From an uncultured beta proteobacterium (GTDB lineage Bacteria > Pseudomonadota > Gammaproteobacteria > Burkholderiales > Burkholderiaceae): 10,795 nt of DNA. The stretch spans positions 1 to 10,795 of the forward strand of contig CAJARE010000369.1 in NCBI GenBank assembly GCA_903944255.1. The letters are read 5' to 3'. Shown piece after piece: positions 1-6,234 of the stretch; the stretch's first letter is position 1, and the number at the start of each line of letters is the position of its first letter. The position numbers and the translations under genes were made by a program. The notes under the pieces are model-generated. The model did not search any database. It saw only the letters and a program-made list of their open reading frames with translations, and was not told the DNA's origin.

Positions 1-44
1 ATGACTTAGCTAGAAACATAATAGTTTCGTAATTAAATTATATT

Positions 45-68
45 TATCGTGGCATTTTCGCCACGATA
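45..68. terminator. Hairpin, possible terminator of an upstream gene
   Basis: A perfect 9-bp stem (TATCGTGGC at 45-53 with its complement at 60-68) closes a 6-nt loop. The flanking sequence is AT-rich but there is no clean T-run on either side, so it may be a weak terminator for a gene left of the window or simply a structural element. Confidence 0.45.
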
Positions 69-203
69 TATTTATAAGTCCTAGGTGCAGTAGTCGCCCA
101 TGCAGGTAGCTAATCAAAAAGAATTTCTTAGAGTACGTTTTTAATAGGAATTAGATAGAATTATTTAGAACGCAAACTAATTATTTTTTGAAAGATTTAG
201 AAC

Positions 204-980
204 ATGAAGATTACTAACGGTACCCTGCAAGCCATGAAATTGTTGGAGAGGCTGAACAAGGCTGGAGATTTGGTGGATGTTTATTCGGATGATTTTTTTA
301 ATCGACAGCCAACGTACGATGAAGATCCTTCAGCTCCATTTCTAAAAGGGGGAATGGAAAGTATTGAGGAGATTGAAAGTGATAATTTCGAGAAAGCTAA
401 ACCAAAAAATCATCTACTCTTTATCTTTGTTGATCAATACAAAAAAGATATTCAAGATGAATTGACGACAGTTTATCCCCCATTAAAAAAGATTTTTGAC
501 ATAGGACATTTGCCAGATTTTTTATTATTAAATCTTTATACGAAGCAGATGCTTTGTGTAGGGTTTGGTAGAAAAAATAGAATATTCATTCTTGATGCGA
601 AATCAGGAAAGGGAATCAATGCTTTTGATCTGTATGGAATAACTGATGACAGTAAGTATGTAGAAAAATTTATAAAAAATGATGTATATGAAGCAACAAG
701 TGACTTCTTGCATGCACTCAATAATTTAAGCGTAGCTATGTTTAGACACGACAATCTCCCTGGAAATGAAGATTTAGTTGCATTTGCGCTAGACGAGGAA
801 AATACAAGAGATGGCCTTCATTACATAGAAGGCGAAGATGAGGGATATACCACTGACCAAATTAACGAGTTTATAGAGAAATACCAAGAATATGAAGCAT
901 ATGAAGATGAAGCGATGAAAATGATTAAAGTGTTTTTCCCGCAGTGCGAACGTGGAGAGCTTAGTACGGGAGATTACTAA
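204..980 (+). CDS. Orphan acidic protein of unknown function (258 aa)
   Basis: The ORF is complete and uninterrupted, encoding 258 residues that I do not recognise as any family. The protein is soluble-looking: no signal peptide and no membrane segment. It is rich in Asp and Glu, especially in the last 60 residues (around 199-240), where runs of E/D alternate with Tyr. The middle (about 68-145) alternates hydrophobic strands and helices (LLFIFVDQY, FLLLNLYTKQMLCVGFG, RIFILDA) and could be a small alpha/beta domain. The ATG at 204 is preceded by only a weak purine stretch (GAAAGA), so the start is plausible but not proven; a TAGAAT at 156-161 resembles a -10 box, with no clear -35. It looks more AT-rich than the efflux operon downstream, consistent with a different origin. 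It stands alone, ends in a hairpin at 992-1010, and nothing next to it suggests a role. Confidence 0.75.
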   Translation: MKITNGTLQAMKLLERLNKAGDLVDVYSDDFFNRQPTYDEDPSAPFLKGGMESIEEIESDNFEKAKPKNHLLFIFVDQYKKDIQDELTTVYPPLKKIFDIGHLPDFLLLNLYTKQMLCVGFGRKNRIFILDAKSGKGINAFDLYGITDDSKYVEKFIKNDVYEATSDFLHALNNLSVAMFRHDNLPGNEDLVAFALDEENTRDGLHYIEGEDEGYTTDQINEFIEKYQEYEAYEDEAMKMIKVFFPQCERGELSTGDY

Positions 981-991
981 TTTAGTTAGGA

Positions 992-1010
992 AGGCGAATT
1001 GCATTCGCCT
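992..1010 (+). terminator. Hairpin terminator after the orphan gene
   Basis: An 8-bp perfect stem (AGGCGAAT at 992-999, complement at 1003-1010) with a 3-nt loop starts 12 nt after the stop codon at 980. It is followed by GTGATTT, so the T-tract is weak, but position and stem make termination of the 204-980 transcript the simplest reading. Confidence 0.6.
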
Positions 1011-1080
1011 GTGATTTCGCTTGTCGCTCATCACCTTTCTCTTCTTTTGTAATTAGTTTGATTGATTTTCGCTAGATTCA

Positions 1081-1640
1081 ACCTACACTGAGCCTTAAGC
1101 AACAGGCTCAGTAATAGGAAAGGACTTTCGCTGAGTTCTTTACTACACCACTATAGGCACAACCCGATTGGGTAAGGGCGGTTTCGCTGTCTCCTTTTAT
1201 GTGCGGCCGTAAAACGCAACATGTACAAAAGCAATAAGTGGCTACCTTTGTACCGCTTGCAAGTATGCTGTGTGGGCAGAGCTTGCTCGTGATCCCGTAG
1301 TGTTAACTACGATCTTTGTGCTGAAATATTCTTGTGTCAATTAGTAAGCAACTCTAATAGCGTCCTGTGAAGGATAGTGACCACAAGTCTCTGCTACTGC
1401 TTCAGAATTTCCATCCCTGCGAACACCAATGTCCAGGTTTAGGGCGATAAAACGACTGAGTATCGCAGCTCATATCAGTAGTGGTAAATGGCATACAGAA
1501 AGTATCTGCTGTCAGAGTTATTTAGCAAAACCTAATAAAAGAAGAATAAAAGTGGCAAAGAATATTAGATCTTTGTGGCTTTTGGCAAAAAGAGGTTGTC
1601 CATCCAAAAACTCTGACCATAAATTAAGTGTGCCCATTAA
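1081..1640 (+). ncRNA. Gene-poor, hairpin-rich 560-nt stretch; candidate structured RNA or long leader
   Basis: No convincing protein gene lies between 1011 and 1656. The stretch holds a series of clean hairpins: an 8-bp stem 1087-1094/1105-1112; an 8-bp stem with one G-T pair 1119-1126/1134-1141 (loop TTCGCTG); ACCC/GGGT 1162-1165/1170-1173; a 7-bp stem 1223-1229/1247-1253; and 6 bp plus 3 bp around a CC bulge, 1296-1301/1306-1311 and 1291-1293/1312-1314. Most sit in the first 240 nt; the last 200 nt are A-rich and less structured. It could be a large noncoding RNA, the long 5' leader of the DUF6641-like gene, or decayed sequence. Freshwater and phage-associated large RNA classes exist (for example GOLLD, and a Polynucleobacter-1 motif in Rfam), but I cannot assign this stretch to any of them by eye. 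Strand is assumed from the genes on both sides. Confidence 0.3.
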
Positions 1641-1656
1641 CTTATAGGAGAAAACA

Positions 1657-2094
1657 ATGAGCACATTAAACAGTTTAAAAATGGTTAATTCAAAAAAGCC
1701 CACTGCCGTACCCCCAGTACTTCATCGTCGTAATAAATTGGCTACCAAAGTTTGGGAGCAAATCCAGTTAGCCAAAGCTATCAAAGAGGGCGGCACGTTT
1801 ACTGTGAAGAAATTCAAAACAGTAAAAGACACAACTGGCGCACGTAAAAACATTGAACATGAAAAGCGCATTCGCCAGTGGTGGTTCGTTGCTGCTGACG
1901 GCAAGGTATGCCTTAACATTCGCTATGGCGCTAAGATCATTGAATTTGCCAAAGGCAAGACTGCAGTTGAGGTGAATACAGCAGATGATCTGATTAAGGC
2001 GTTAGAGATTATTAAGACTGCTGTAGAAGCTGGTGAGCTTGATGCTCAAATTGAAGCTGCAAGTGGGGCTGTACGTGCAGGCTTTGGCCGTTGA
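1657..2094 (+). CDS. DUF6641-like family protein (145 aa)
   Basis: A small basic cytoplasmic protein without signal peptide or membrane segments. The N-terminus MSTLNSLKMV followed by a Lys/Arg-rich stretch (HRRNKLATKVWEQ, about 24-36), the central basic-aromatic segment IRQWWFVAADGKVCLNIRYG (about 72-91) and the C-terminal helix ending GELDAQIEAASGAVRAGFGR match my recollection of the DUF6641 family of Burkholderiales and their phages and islands; its function is unknown. The basic charge and paired tryptophans would suit nucleic-acid or RNA contact, but that is inference. The start is well supported: AGGAG at 1646-1650 lies 6 nt before the ATG. The gene follows a 560-nt hairpin-rich leader and its stop is 5 nt from a 17-bp palindrome at 2100, beyond which dense hairpins begin. 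Length is typical of the family as I know it. Confidence 0.85.
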   Translation: MSTLNSLKMVNSKKPTAVPPVLHRRNKLATKVWEQIQLAKAIKEGGTFTVKKFKTVKDTTGARKNIEHEKRIRQWWFVAADGKVCLNIRYGAKIIEFAKGKTAVEVNTADDLIKALEIIKTAVEAGELDAQIEAASGAVRAGFGR

Positions 2095-2099
2095 TGTTT

Positions 2100-2116
2100 T
2101 GTCCTTTAAAAGGACA
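2100..2116. repeat. 17-bp palindrome, copy 1
   Basis: TGTCCTTTAAAAGGACA, two perfect 8-bp arms around one central A. It begins 5 nt after the DUF6641-like stop codon. The reverse complement is identical to copy 3 at 9841. With no loop it is better suited to binding a dimeric protein as DNA than to forming an RNA terminator. Confidence 0.9.
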
Positions 2117-2362
2117 TTTATATATGGGGCGCACCGCAAGGTAGCCCCATAGGTGGCGATAGCTGTCGCCACCGACCCAGCGAAGCCTAAGACGAATGTC
2201 CTGCACCAGCTGGTGCGCTTTAGGACAGAGACGACCATCATTTTCCAGCACCGCGTGGTGCACGTTTTGGAAAAGATGGGTGGGCTGAAGCCCTCATCGC
2301 AGAGGCGAGCCAGCTGGCAAAGAGCCGAATGCGACTTGATTAAAAGGCCCCGAGGGGCGCCT
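2117..2362 (+). ncRNA. Dense hairpin array; candidate structured RNA
   Basis: Seven stem-loops are packed into about 240 nt: 8 bp 2123-2130/2144-2151; 8 bp 2152-2159/2166-2173; a two-part stem 2197-2202/2222-2227 enclosing 2203-2208/2211-2216; a two-part stem 2241-2247/2268-2274 enclosing 2248-2252/2257-2261, extended outward by CCATC/GATGG (2235-2239/2275-2279); GGGC-TGAA-GCCC 2282-2293; the palindrome GCCAGCTGGC 2309-2318; and a GC-rich hairpin 2345-2362. The third and fourth share a design: inner GCACC/GGTGC stem, an outer 6-7 bp stem, and a 5-6 nt bulge only on the 3' side. The stretch is visibly more GC-rich than its surroundings. A reading frame at 2153-2368 crosses it but looks like a by-product of the repeats. 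Orientation is inferred from neighbours; a 3' UTR of 1657-2094 or a 5' leader of 2377-2556 is equally possible. Confidence 0.45.
2345..2362 (-). terminator. Candidate Rho-independent terminator read from the minus strand
   Basis: AGGCCCC and GGGGCGCCT pair (AGGC/GCCT outside, CCC/GGG inside, one bulged C). On the minus strand the hairpin is directly followed by TTTTAATC, the classic terminator form; on the plus strand it lacks a T-tract. No minus-strand gene is convincing here, so it may instead be the last hairpin of the array. Confidence 0.35.
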
Positions 2363-2376
2363 AGATAAATATAGAT

Positions 2377-2556
2377 ATGCGCTTTTATGAATTCAAACCT
2401 AACAAACCATTAACGCCGCAACAGTCTCGCATTAATTCACTGAAGCGAAGTGCCGAGATTGCCAAACAAGCAGTAGACTCAGAGCGCAAAGCGCAACAGA
2501 TACAAAAGGCTCAAGCTACGATAAAAAAGCTAAGCACCCAAAAAATTGAGCCTTAA
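2377..2556 (+). CDS. Small coiled-coil protein, phage-like (59 aa)
   Basis: The frame from ATG 2377 to TAA 2554-2556 encodes 59 residues starting MRFYEFKPNKPLTPQQ. After a short extended N-terminus with the proline-rich KPNKPLTP, residues about 14-52 form a continuous Gln/Lys/Ala-rich helix (RINSLKRSAEIAKQAV, then ERKAQQIQKAQATIKKL), very likely a coiled coil. The pattern M-R-F-x-E-F ... KP-LTP-x-Q-x-RI-x-x-LK resembles small uncharacterised proteins I recall from environmental T4-like phages; this is memory, not a search result. It lacks a clear ribosome-binding site: the bases before the ATG are AT-rich (ATAAATATAGAT) after the GC-rich hairpin at 2345-2362. The amino-acid pattern is protein-like throughout, which supports coding. 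No signal peptide or membrane segment; function unknown. Confidence 0.6.
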   Translation: MRFYEFKPNKPLTPQQSRINSLKRSAEIAKQAVDSERKAQQIQKAQATIKKLSTQKIEP

Positions 2557-2694
2557 CTACTTTTTCCCAACCCCACTTGATTTTTGACCACCCAATTAAT
2601 TCAGTCGTTTGATTCAAAATCGGGGATTTTGACTGTCTTTAATTGAAATAACAATTACTTGATAGTTGTGATGGCTGACATAGTAAAAATGGTT

Positions 2695-2711
2695 TGTCCT
2701 TTAAAAGGACG
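2695..2711. repeat. 17-bp palindrome, copy 2
   Basis: TGTCCTTTAAAAGGACG differs from copy 1 only in the last base. It lies in the same orientation as copy 1, 595 nt downstream, so the two bracket the hairpin array and the 59-aa gene. Its right arm doubles as the left arm of the 2708-2744 hairpin. Confidence 0.85.
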
Positions 2712-2744
2712 GTCACTGTAAAGAATTTGAAAAATATGACCGTC
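2708..2744. repeat. 8-bp inverted repeat overlapping palindrome copy 2
   Basis: GACGGTCA (2708-2715) and TGACCGTC (2737-2744) are perfect complements separated by 21 AT-rich nt. The left arm begins inside the palindrome, so only one of the two pairings can form in a single strand. There is no T-tract, so a terminator is unlikely. Confidence 0.5.
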
Positions 2745-2797
2745 TCAAATCGGCCATTAACAGACCTTCTGAAGTTGTTGAGCCGCCTCTTCCGCCA

Positions 2798-2904
2798 AGT
2801 CACTAGGTATTCAAGAGTTTATGGCAATACAGCAGCTATTTGAGTGACTAATCCATTTGACTTGTATGGAAAAGCTGTCAATGCGAAATAAAGGGAAATA
2901 TGCT
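2798..2904 (+). promoter_or_regulatory. Candidate control region of the efflux operon
   Basis: Two inverted repeats lie in the 120 nt before czcI: AGTCACT/AGTGACT (2798-2804 and 2843-2849, 38 nt apart) and TTGAC/GTCAA (2857-2861 and 2877-2881, 15 nt apart). TATGCT at 2899-2904 is a fair -10 box, with TGTCAA at 2876-2881 a weak -35 at 17-nt spacing, so the second repeat would overlap the -35. A weak -35 covered by an inverted repeat is typical of activator-dependent metal-response promoters. A start near 2911 would leave a leader of only about 5 nt before the ATG at 2916. The family of the regulator cannot be read from this, and no regulator gene is in the window. Confidence 0.35.
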
Positions 2905-2915
2905 TTAATTAGTGA

Positions 2916-3251
2916 ATGAGAAAAATCCTGATAATTCTAGCCCTGCTAGCTTTATCGATACAAACTTCCTATGCTACGGTCGCTGCTTACTGCCAAGAGG
3001 AGCAGGGCTCAGCCATGCATGTTGCCCATCACGAGCATGAAAAAGCCGCTGTTACTGTCTCGACTGGTGACTCTGTAGCCGCTGATTCCGATTGCGGAGT
3101 CTGCCATTTGGCGCACACGCCAGCCTTAAATTCGTCTTTTAGTGTTTCAATTACTGCCACTAACTTTCATTACGAAAGTTCTCAAGTGGAGTTTTTAGTC
3201 GATTTTTCTCCCACTCCACCAGAAAAACCCAATTGGATTTCTCTCGCCTAA
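2916..3251 (+). CDS. CzcI-like periplasmic metal-resistance protein (111 aa)
   Basis: Residues 1-20 are a signal peptide (hydrophobic core ILIILALLAL, cleavage likely after SYA), so the mature protein of about 90 residues is periplasmic. Possible metal ligands are obvious: a His cluster H35, H38, H39, H41, and C60-x2-C63-H64-x2-H67 within DCGVCHLAH. This arrangement, size and position as the first gene of a czc-type operon fit the CzcI family (DUF2946-like), thought to modulate resistance and not to transport. The ATG at 2916 has no strong ribosome-binding site; if the -10 box at 2899-2904 is right the message would be nearly leaderless. The end of the gene overlaps a candidate attenuator: bases 3241-3247, within the last codons, can pair with the left arm of the terminator-like stem that follows. 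Metal specificity cannot be told from the sequence. Confidence 0.8.
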   Translation: MRKILIILALLALSIQTSYATVAAYCQEEQGSAMHVAHHEHEKAAVTVSTGDSVAADSDCGVCHLAHTPALNSSFSVSITATNFHYESSQVEFLVDFSPTPPEKPNWISLA

Positions 3252-3298
3252 GTTAGCGAGAGCATCAAACCAACCATCCTCTCGCTAACTCTGTTTTG
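3241..3298 (+). terminator. Terminator or attenuator between czcI and czcC with an alternative stem
   Basis: A perfect 12-bp stem (AGTTAGCGAGAG at 3251-3262 with 3279-3290, loop of 16 nt) is followed by CTGTTTTG, a typical intrinsic terminator. The left arm starts on the last base of the czcI stop codon. CTCTCGC also occurs at 3241-3247, inside czcI, and can pair with GCGAGAG 3256-3262 (7 bp), which would prevent the terminator. The stretch therefore carries the three-segment layout of an attenuator. At minimum it should give more czcI than czcCBA transcript. Confidence 0.7.
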
Positions 3299-3318
3299 TA
3301 TAAACAAATGGAGTTTTT

Positions 3319-4602
3319 ATGTCGCGAGATTATTCGGACGCAGTTTGTCGCTGTGTTATCCAACTTACAGGATTAATCTTCCTATTGGGGGCACCAATAG
3401 CGCTAGCCAATGGTGAGCGCAAAGGTGAATCAGCTTTAAAGTCTTTCTATGAGTCATCATGGCAGCGCCAGCCTGACTATAGATCCTATCAATACAAGGT
3501 AGAGGCAGCGCTTGCTAAGCAAAAAATTGCTAGCAGCCTTTTGGTGGGTCCCGCATCGGTAGAGGTGGCCCAAAAGACAGATAGAGCCAACAGTAATCAG
3601 GGTGCCAGTGAAACCATACTGGGCTTGGGTATTCCACTGTGGTTATGGAATGAGCGGTCAAGCTCAATAAATTTAGCCGATGCTGAATATAAAAAGCTCT
3701 TATCCCAATATTATCTTGCCCAATTAAGGATTGCGGCTGAAGTAAGAGATGCCTATTGGAATTACCAAAGATCAAAGATTGAGTCTGACTTGGCACTACG
3801 TCGATTTGAGAACGCAAAGACGTTGGCTATGGATGTTGAAAAAAGGTTTAAGGCCGGTGACTTATCCCGCGCCGATCTGCATCAGGCTAATGGTGCGCTC
3901 GCGTCCTCAGAAGCCTTTTTGGTCGAATCGCAAGCCAATGTAATTAATGCTGAGCAAAGGGTGCGCTCTCTATTAGGTAGTGAGAATCTAAAGAAAATTC
4001 AATTTGGTGACGCCGCTAAAAATATTGAGCCAGTGCCTAAGGTTCCTGAAAATTTATCGGGTCTAGATTCGAGCTTACCAATTGTTGCAGCGCTTGTTGA
4101 TCAGTTGGAGGTAGCCAGAAAGGCGCTTGATTTGGCAAAGTCTCAAACTCGGGCCTCCCCGCAATTACAGATATTGACCACAAAGGGTCGTGAAGTCTAC
4201 GGTGTTCCCTATCAGCAATCCGTTACCGTGGGCTTGAAAATACCTTTTGGATCGGAAGCTCGCAACACCAATAGATTGGCAAGTGCTACCGCTGAGATGG
4301 TCGATTCAGAGATTCGATTGTCTTATGAGCGCGAGTCTGCATTAAGTAATGTGGAATCAAATATGGCTTTAGTGAAGTCGGCACAAATGAAGCTTGGCGC
4401 CGCAGATAAGCGCTCTAACTTAGCCAATGAAACACGGCAATTTTTTGAAAAATCGTTCCGCTTCGGAGAAACAGACCTGCCTACCAGATTGCGCATTGAG
4501 ATTGAAGCAGTAGACGCCAATCGACAAGCGGCAGTTGCAAAAATTAATTACGCAGTAGCCGTCTCAAATCTACGCCAGGCGCTTGGCCTGTTACCTGAAT
4601 AA
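3319..4602 (+). CDS. CzcC-like outer-membrane channel of a heavy-metal efflux system (427 aa)
   Basis: This is the outer-membrane factor that would carry metal across the outer membrane as the exit duct of the CzcCBA pump. A signal peptide spans about residues 1-30 (core VIQLTGLIFLLGAPIALA), with no lipobox cysteine at the cleavage site. The mature protein has the TolC-family make-up: long amphipathic helices with many Ala, Glu, Gln, Lys (for example AEVRDAYWNYQRSKIESDLALRRFENAKTLA, about 138-170), the KRFKAGDLSRADLHQA segment, and a second repeat ending FGETDLPTRLRIEIEAVDANRQAAVAKINYAVAVSNLRQALG, typical of this family's C-terminus. Length is normal for CzcC. GGAG lies about 6 nt before the ATG. 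It follows czcI after a 67-nt gap holding the attenuator and is 13 nt from the next gene. Confidence 0.93.
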   Translation: MSRDYSDAVCRCVIQLTGLIFLLGAPIALANGERKGESALKSFYESSWQRQPDYRSYQYKVEAALAKQKIASSLLVGPASVEVAQKTDRANSNQGASETILGLGIPLWLWNERSSSINLADAEYKKLLSQYYLAQLRIAAEVRDAYWNYQRSKIESDLALRRFENAKTLAMDVEKRFKAGDLSRADLHQANGALASSEAFLVESQANVINAEQRVRSLLGSENLKKIQFGDAAKNIEPVPKVPENLSGLDSSLPIVAALVDQLEVARKALDLAKSQTRASPQLQILTTKGREVYGVPYQQSVTVGLKIPFGSEARNTNRLASATAEMVDSEIRLSYERESALSNVESNMALVKSAQMKLGAADKRSNLANETRQFFEKSFRFGETDLPTRLRIEIEAVDANRQAAVAKINYAVAVSNLRQALGLLPE

Positions 4603-4615
4603 GTAAATTGATCCT

Positions 4616-5194
4616 ATGAAATTATTTAAAAACTATACCCACTACTTGGTGCAGCTAATAGCTGTTTTAACTTTAGCAATCTCGCCTACATCGTATGCGG
4701 GGCCGGGACATGATCACGGTGACGAAAAACCAAATCAGCAGCAAGCCAAAACATTACCGCGTTTTTACGCTGAGTCTGATCTTTATGAACTTGTGGGGGT
4801 TATTCGAGACAAGCAAATAACGCTTTATCTAGATCGCTATGCAACTAATGAGGCAGTAAAAGGTGCCAACCTTGAGGTTGAGATTGATGGGGTAAAGATG
4901 GCTGTAAAGCCGCATGGTGATGGAGAGTATTTGATCGAGTTAAAAGACAAAATTAAAGATCAACCGACTCCAATTAGCATCACCATCAATGATGGCGGCG
5001 TGAACGATATTTTAGTTTCCACGATTGATTTAAGTCAGTTTGAAAATTCTTCAGTAATGAATTGGAAAACATGGTTAAAGCTATTGGTATTGATGTGCTT
5101 TGTTGCTGGAGTTGCTTATTGGTCTTATCGCAATAGGGAATTATTAAGAAGTCGTGCCATAAAAATCATCAATCAATTTAAGGAGCTGGCATGA
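4616..5194 (+). CDS. Membrane-anchored periplasmic protein with an adaptor-like N-terminal domain (192 aa)
   Basis: A signal peptide (cleavage probably after A28) leads into GPGHDHGDE, a His/Asp-rich start that recurs in the next gene. Residues about 48-145 (YELVGVIRDKQITLYLDRYATNEAVKGANLEVEIDGVKM and onward) form a beta-rich domain like the extra N-terminal domain I recall from some longer CzcB-type adaptors, here as a separate protein. A single transmembrane helix follows (about 153-170, LKLLVLMCFVAGVAYWSY) and then a short basic cytoplasmic tail rich in Arg/Lys. So the domain is anchored on the periplasmic face of the inner membrane, where it could pass metal to the adaptor or pump; that role is inferred. 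There is no recognisable ribosome-binding site before ATG 4616, 13 nt after czcC, suggesting translational coupling. Its stop overlaps the next start by 4 nt (ATGA). Confidence 0.8.
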   Translation: MKLFKNYTHYLVQLIAVLTLAISPTSYAGPGHDHGDEKPNQQQAKTLPRFYAESDLYELVGVIRDKQITLYLDRYATNEAVKGANLEVEIDGVKMAVKPHGDGEYLIELKDKIKDQPTPISITINDGGVNDILVSTIDLSQFENSSVMNWKTWLKLLVLMCFVAGVAYWSYRNRELLRSRAIKIINQFKELA

Positions 5195-6225
5195 TGCGCA
5201 ATTTAAGAGATCTCAGATTATTCGCATTTCTCATGGGCTTATCAGCTGCGTTATTTACCTTCAAAGTCTATGCTGGTCCAGGACATGATGACTCATCAGT
5301 ACAGGTTCAGGGCGATGCTCCCAAAAGACAGGCCGATGGGAATCTTTTTGTTCCAAAACCTGCCCAAAGACAGTTGCATGTTATGACTGCCCCTGGTCAA
5401 CCAGGTGAATATGCCAAAACCTATGACATAGCAGGTAAGGTCATCATGGATCCTAACTTTGGCGGCAAGGTTCAGGCCATTGTTGCAGGTCGAATTACTC
5501 CTGGGCCCAACGGCTTTCCATTACCGGGGCAAAAGGTCAATAAAGGTGACGTTCTAGCTTATGTAACCCCTGAAGCTGGTCCTGGAAAATCACGATCGCT
5601 TGCAGAGAGTCGGCTAAAGCGATTGCGTGAACTGAGCGATACAGTTCCTCGTAAAACAATTGAAGAGGCAGAGGCTGCAGTCGCTAATGAAGAATTAAGG
5701 GCTCCAGTTACTGGAATTATTTCTACTACAGGCATTGTCTCTGGCCAGGTAGTGCAAGAGAGAGATCTGATTTTCGAAGTAGTAAATCCTTCTAAGCTTT
5801 TAATTGAGGCGCTTGCCTATGATCCAAACTTGGCGAAAAACATTGCTGACGGCAAAGTTGAAGTCAATGGCAAGGTGATTAAGCTGTCTTATCTTGGTGG
5901 TGGTCAGACCCTACGCGAACAGGCTTTACCACTCACATTCTCTGCTAAAGCTGATGATTTGCAATATCTCCCTATAGGTCAGCCTATAAGGGTATTTGTA
6001 AACACCAATACCAAGGTCTTAGGTAACAAAGTCCCCACAAAATCGCTTGTTAAGAGCGGCTCAAACCAAACCATCGTATGGGTAAAAAGAAATCCGGAAA
6101 CCTTTGAGCCTAGGGTGGTGGTTTATGAGCCCTTAGATGGTCAAAGTATTGTCATCACGAGCGGCATTAAAGATGGTGACCGAGTGGTTACTGATGGGTC
6201 ATCTCTCATTAACCAGATTCGCTAA
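5191..6225 (+). CDS. CzcB-like periplasmic adaptor of the RND efflux pump (344 aa)
   Basis: This membrane-fusion protein would join the inner-membrane pump to the outer-membrane channel. Signal peptide 1-28 (core FAFLMGLSAALFTF), then GPGHDDSS at 29-36, the same mature start as the preceding protein. The two lipoyl half-domains are visible at about 92-126 (with GRITPGPNG and GQKVNKGDVLAYV) and 168-201 (LRAPVTGIISTTGIVSGQVV), separated by a short alpha-hairpin (about 130-167, KSRSLAESRLKRLRELSD and IEEAEAAVANEE). Beta-barrel and membrane-proximal domains follow, ending DGDRVVTDGSSLINQIR. At 344 residues it is on the short side: the hairpin is reduced and no C-terminal metal-binding extension is present. 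AGGAG at 5181-5185 sits 5 nt before ATG 5191; the second ATG at 5194 is also possible. It overlaps the previous gene by 4 nt and the pump starts 9 nt after its stop. Confidence 0.93.
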   Translation: MMRNLRDLRLFAFLMGLSAALFTFKVYAGPGHDDSSVQVQGDAPKRQADGNLFVPKPAQRQLHVMTAPGQPGEYAKTYDIAGKVIMDPNFGGKVQAIVAGRITPGPNGFPLPGQKVNKGDVLAYVTPEAGPGKSRSLAESRLKRLRELSDTVPRKTIEEAEAAVANEELRAPVTGIISTTGIVSGQVVQERDLIFEVVNPSKLLIEALAYDPNLAKNIADGKVEVNGKVIKLSYLGGGQTLREQALPLTFSAKADDLQYLPIGQPIRVFVNTNTKVLGNKVPTKSLVKSGSNQTIVWVKRNPETFEPRVVVYEPLDGQSIVITSGIKDGDRVVTDGSSLINQIR

Positions 6226-6234
6226 GGACAGAAT

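Larger units (their letters stand above)
2557..2915. other. Intergenic stretch upstream of the efflux operon
   Basis: No gene is visible in these 359 nt. They hold palindrome copy 2 (2695-2711), an overlapping 8-bp hairpin (2708-2744), a 7-bp inverted repeat (2798-2804/2843-2849), a TTGAC-N15-GTCAA inverted repeat (2857-2881) and a possible -10 box (2899-2904). The operon's control region is most likely in the right half. Confidence 0.6.

Noticed and set aside
1429..1647. 72-aa plus-strand frame upstream of the DUF6641-like gene
   Set aside because: No ribosome-binding site, low-complexity Lys/Arg-rich content from A-rich DNA, and it ends just before the well-supported start at 1657.
2002..2368. 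Overlapping frames on both strands across the hairpin array
   Set aside because: Inverted repeats give open frames on both strands; the minus-strand ones run into the DUF6641-like gene and none has protein-like composition or a start signal.
2100..2370. Integron attC site or gene cassette
   Set aside because: No GTTRRRY core site paired with RYYYAAC flanks the hairpins, and no integrase or further cassettes are present.
2857..2904. MerR-type promoter with 19-20 bp spacer upstream of czcI
   Set aside because: TTGACT at 2857 is a good -35, but no -10-like hexamer lies 17-20 nt after it; the better -10 at 2899 does not fit that spacing.
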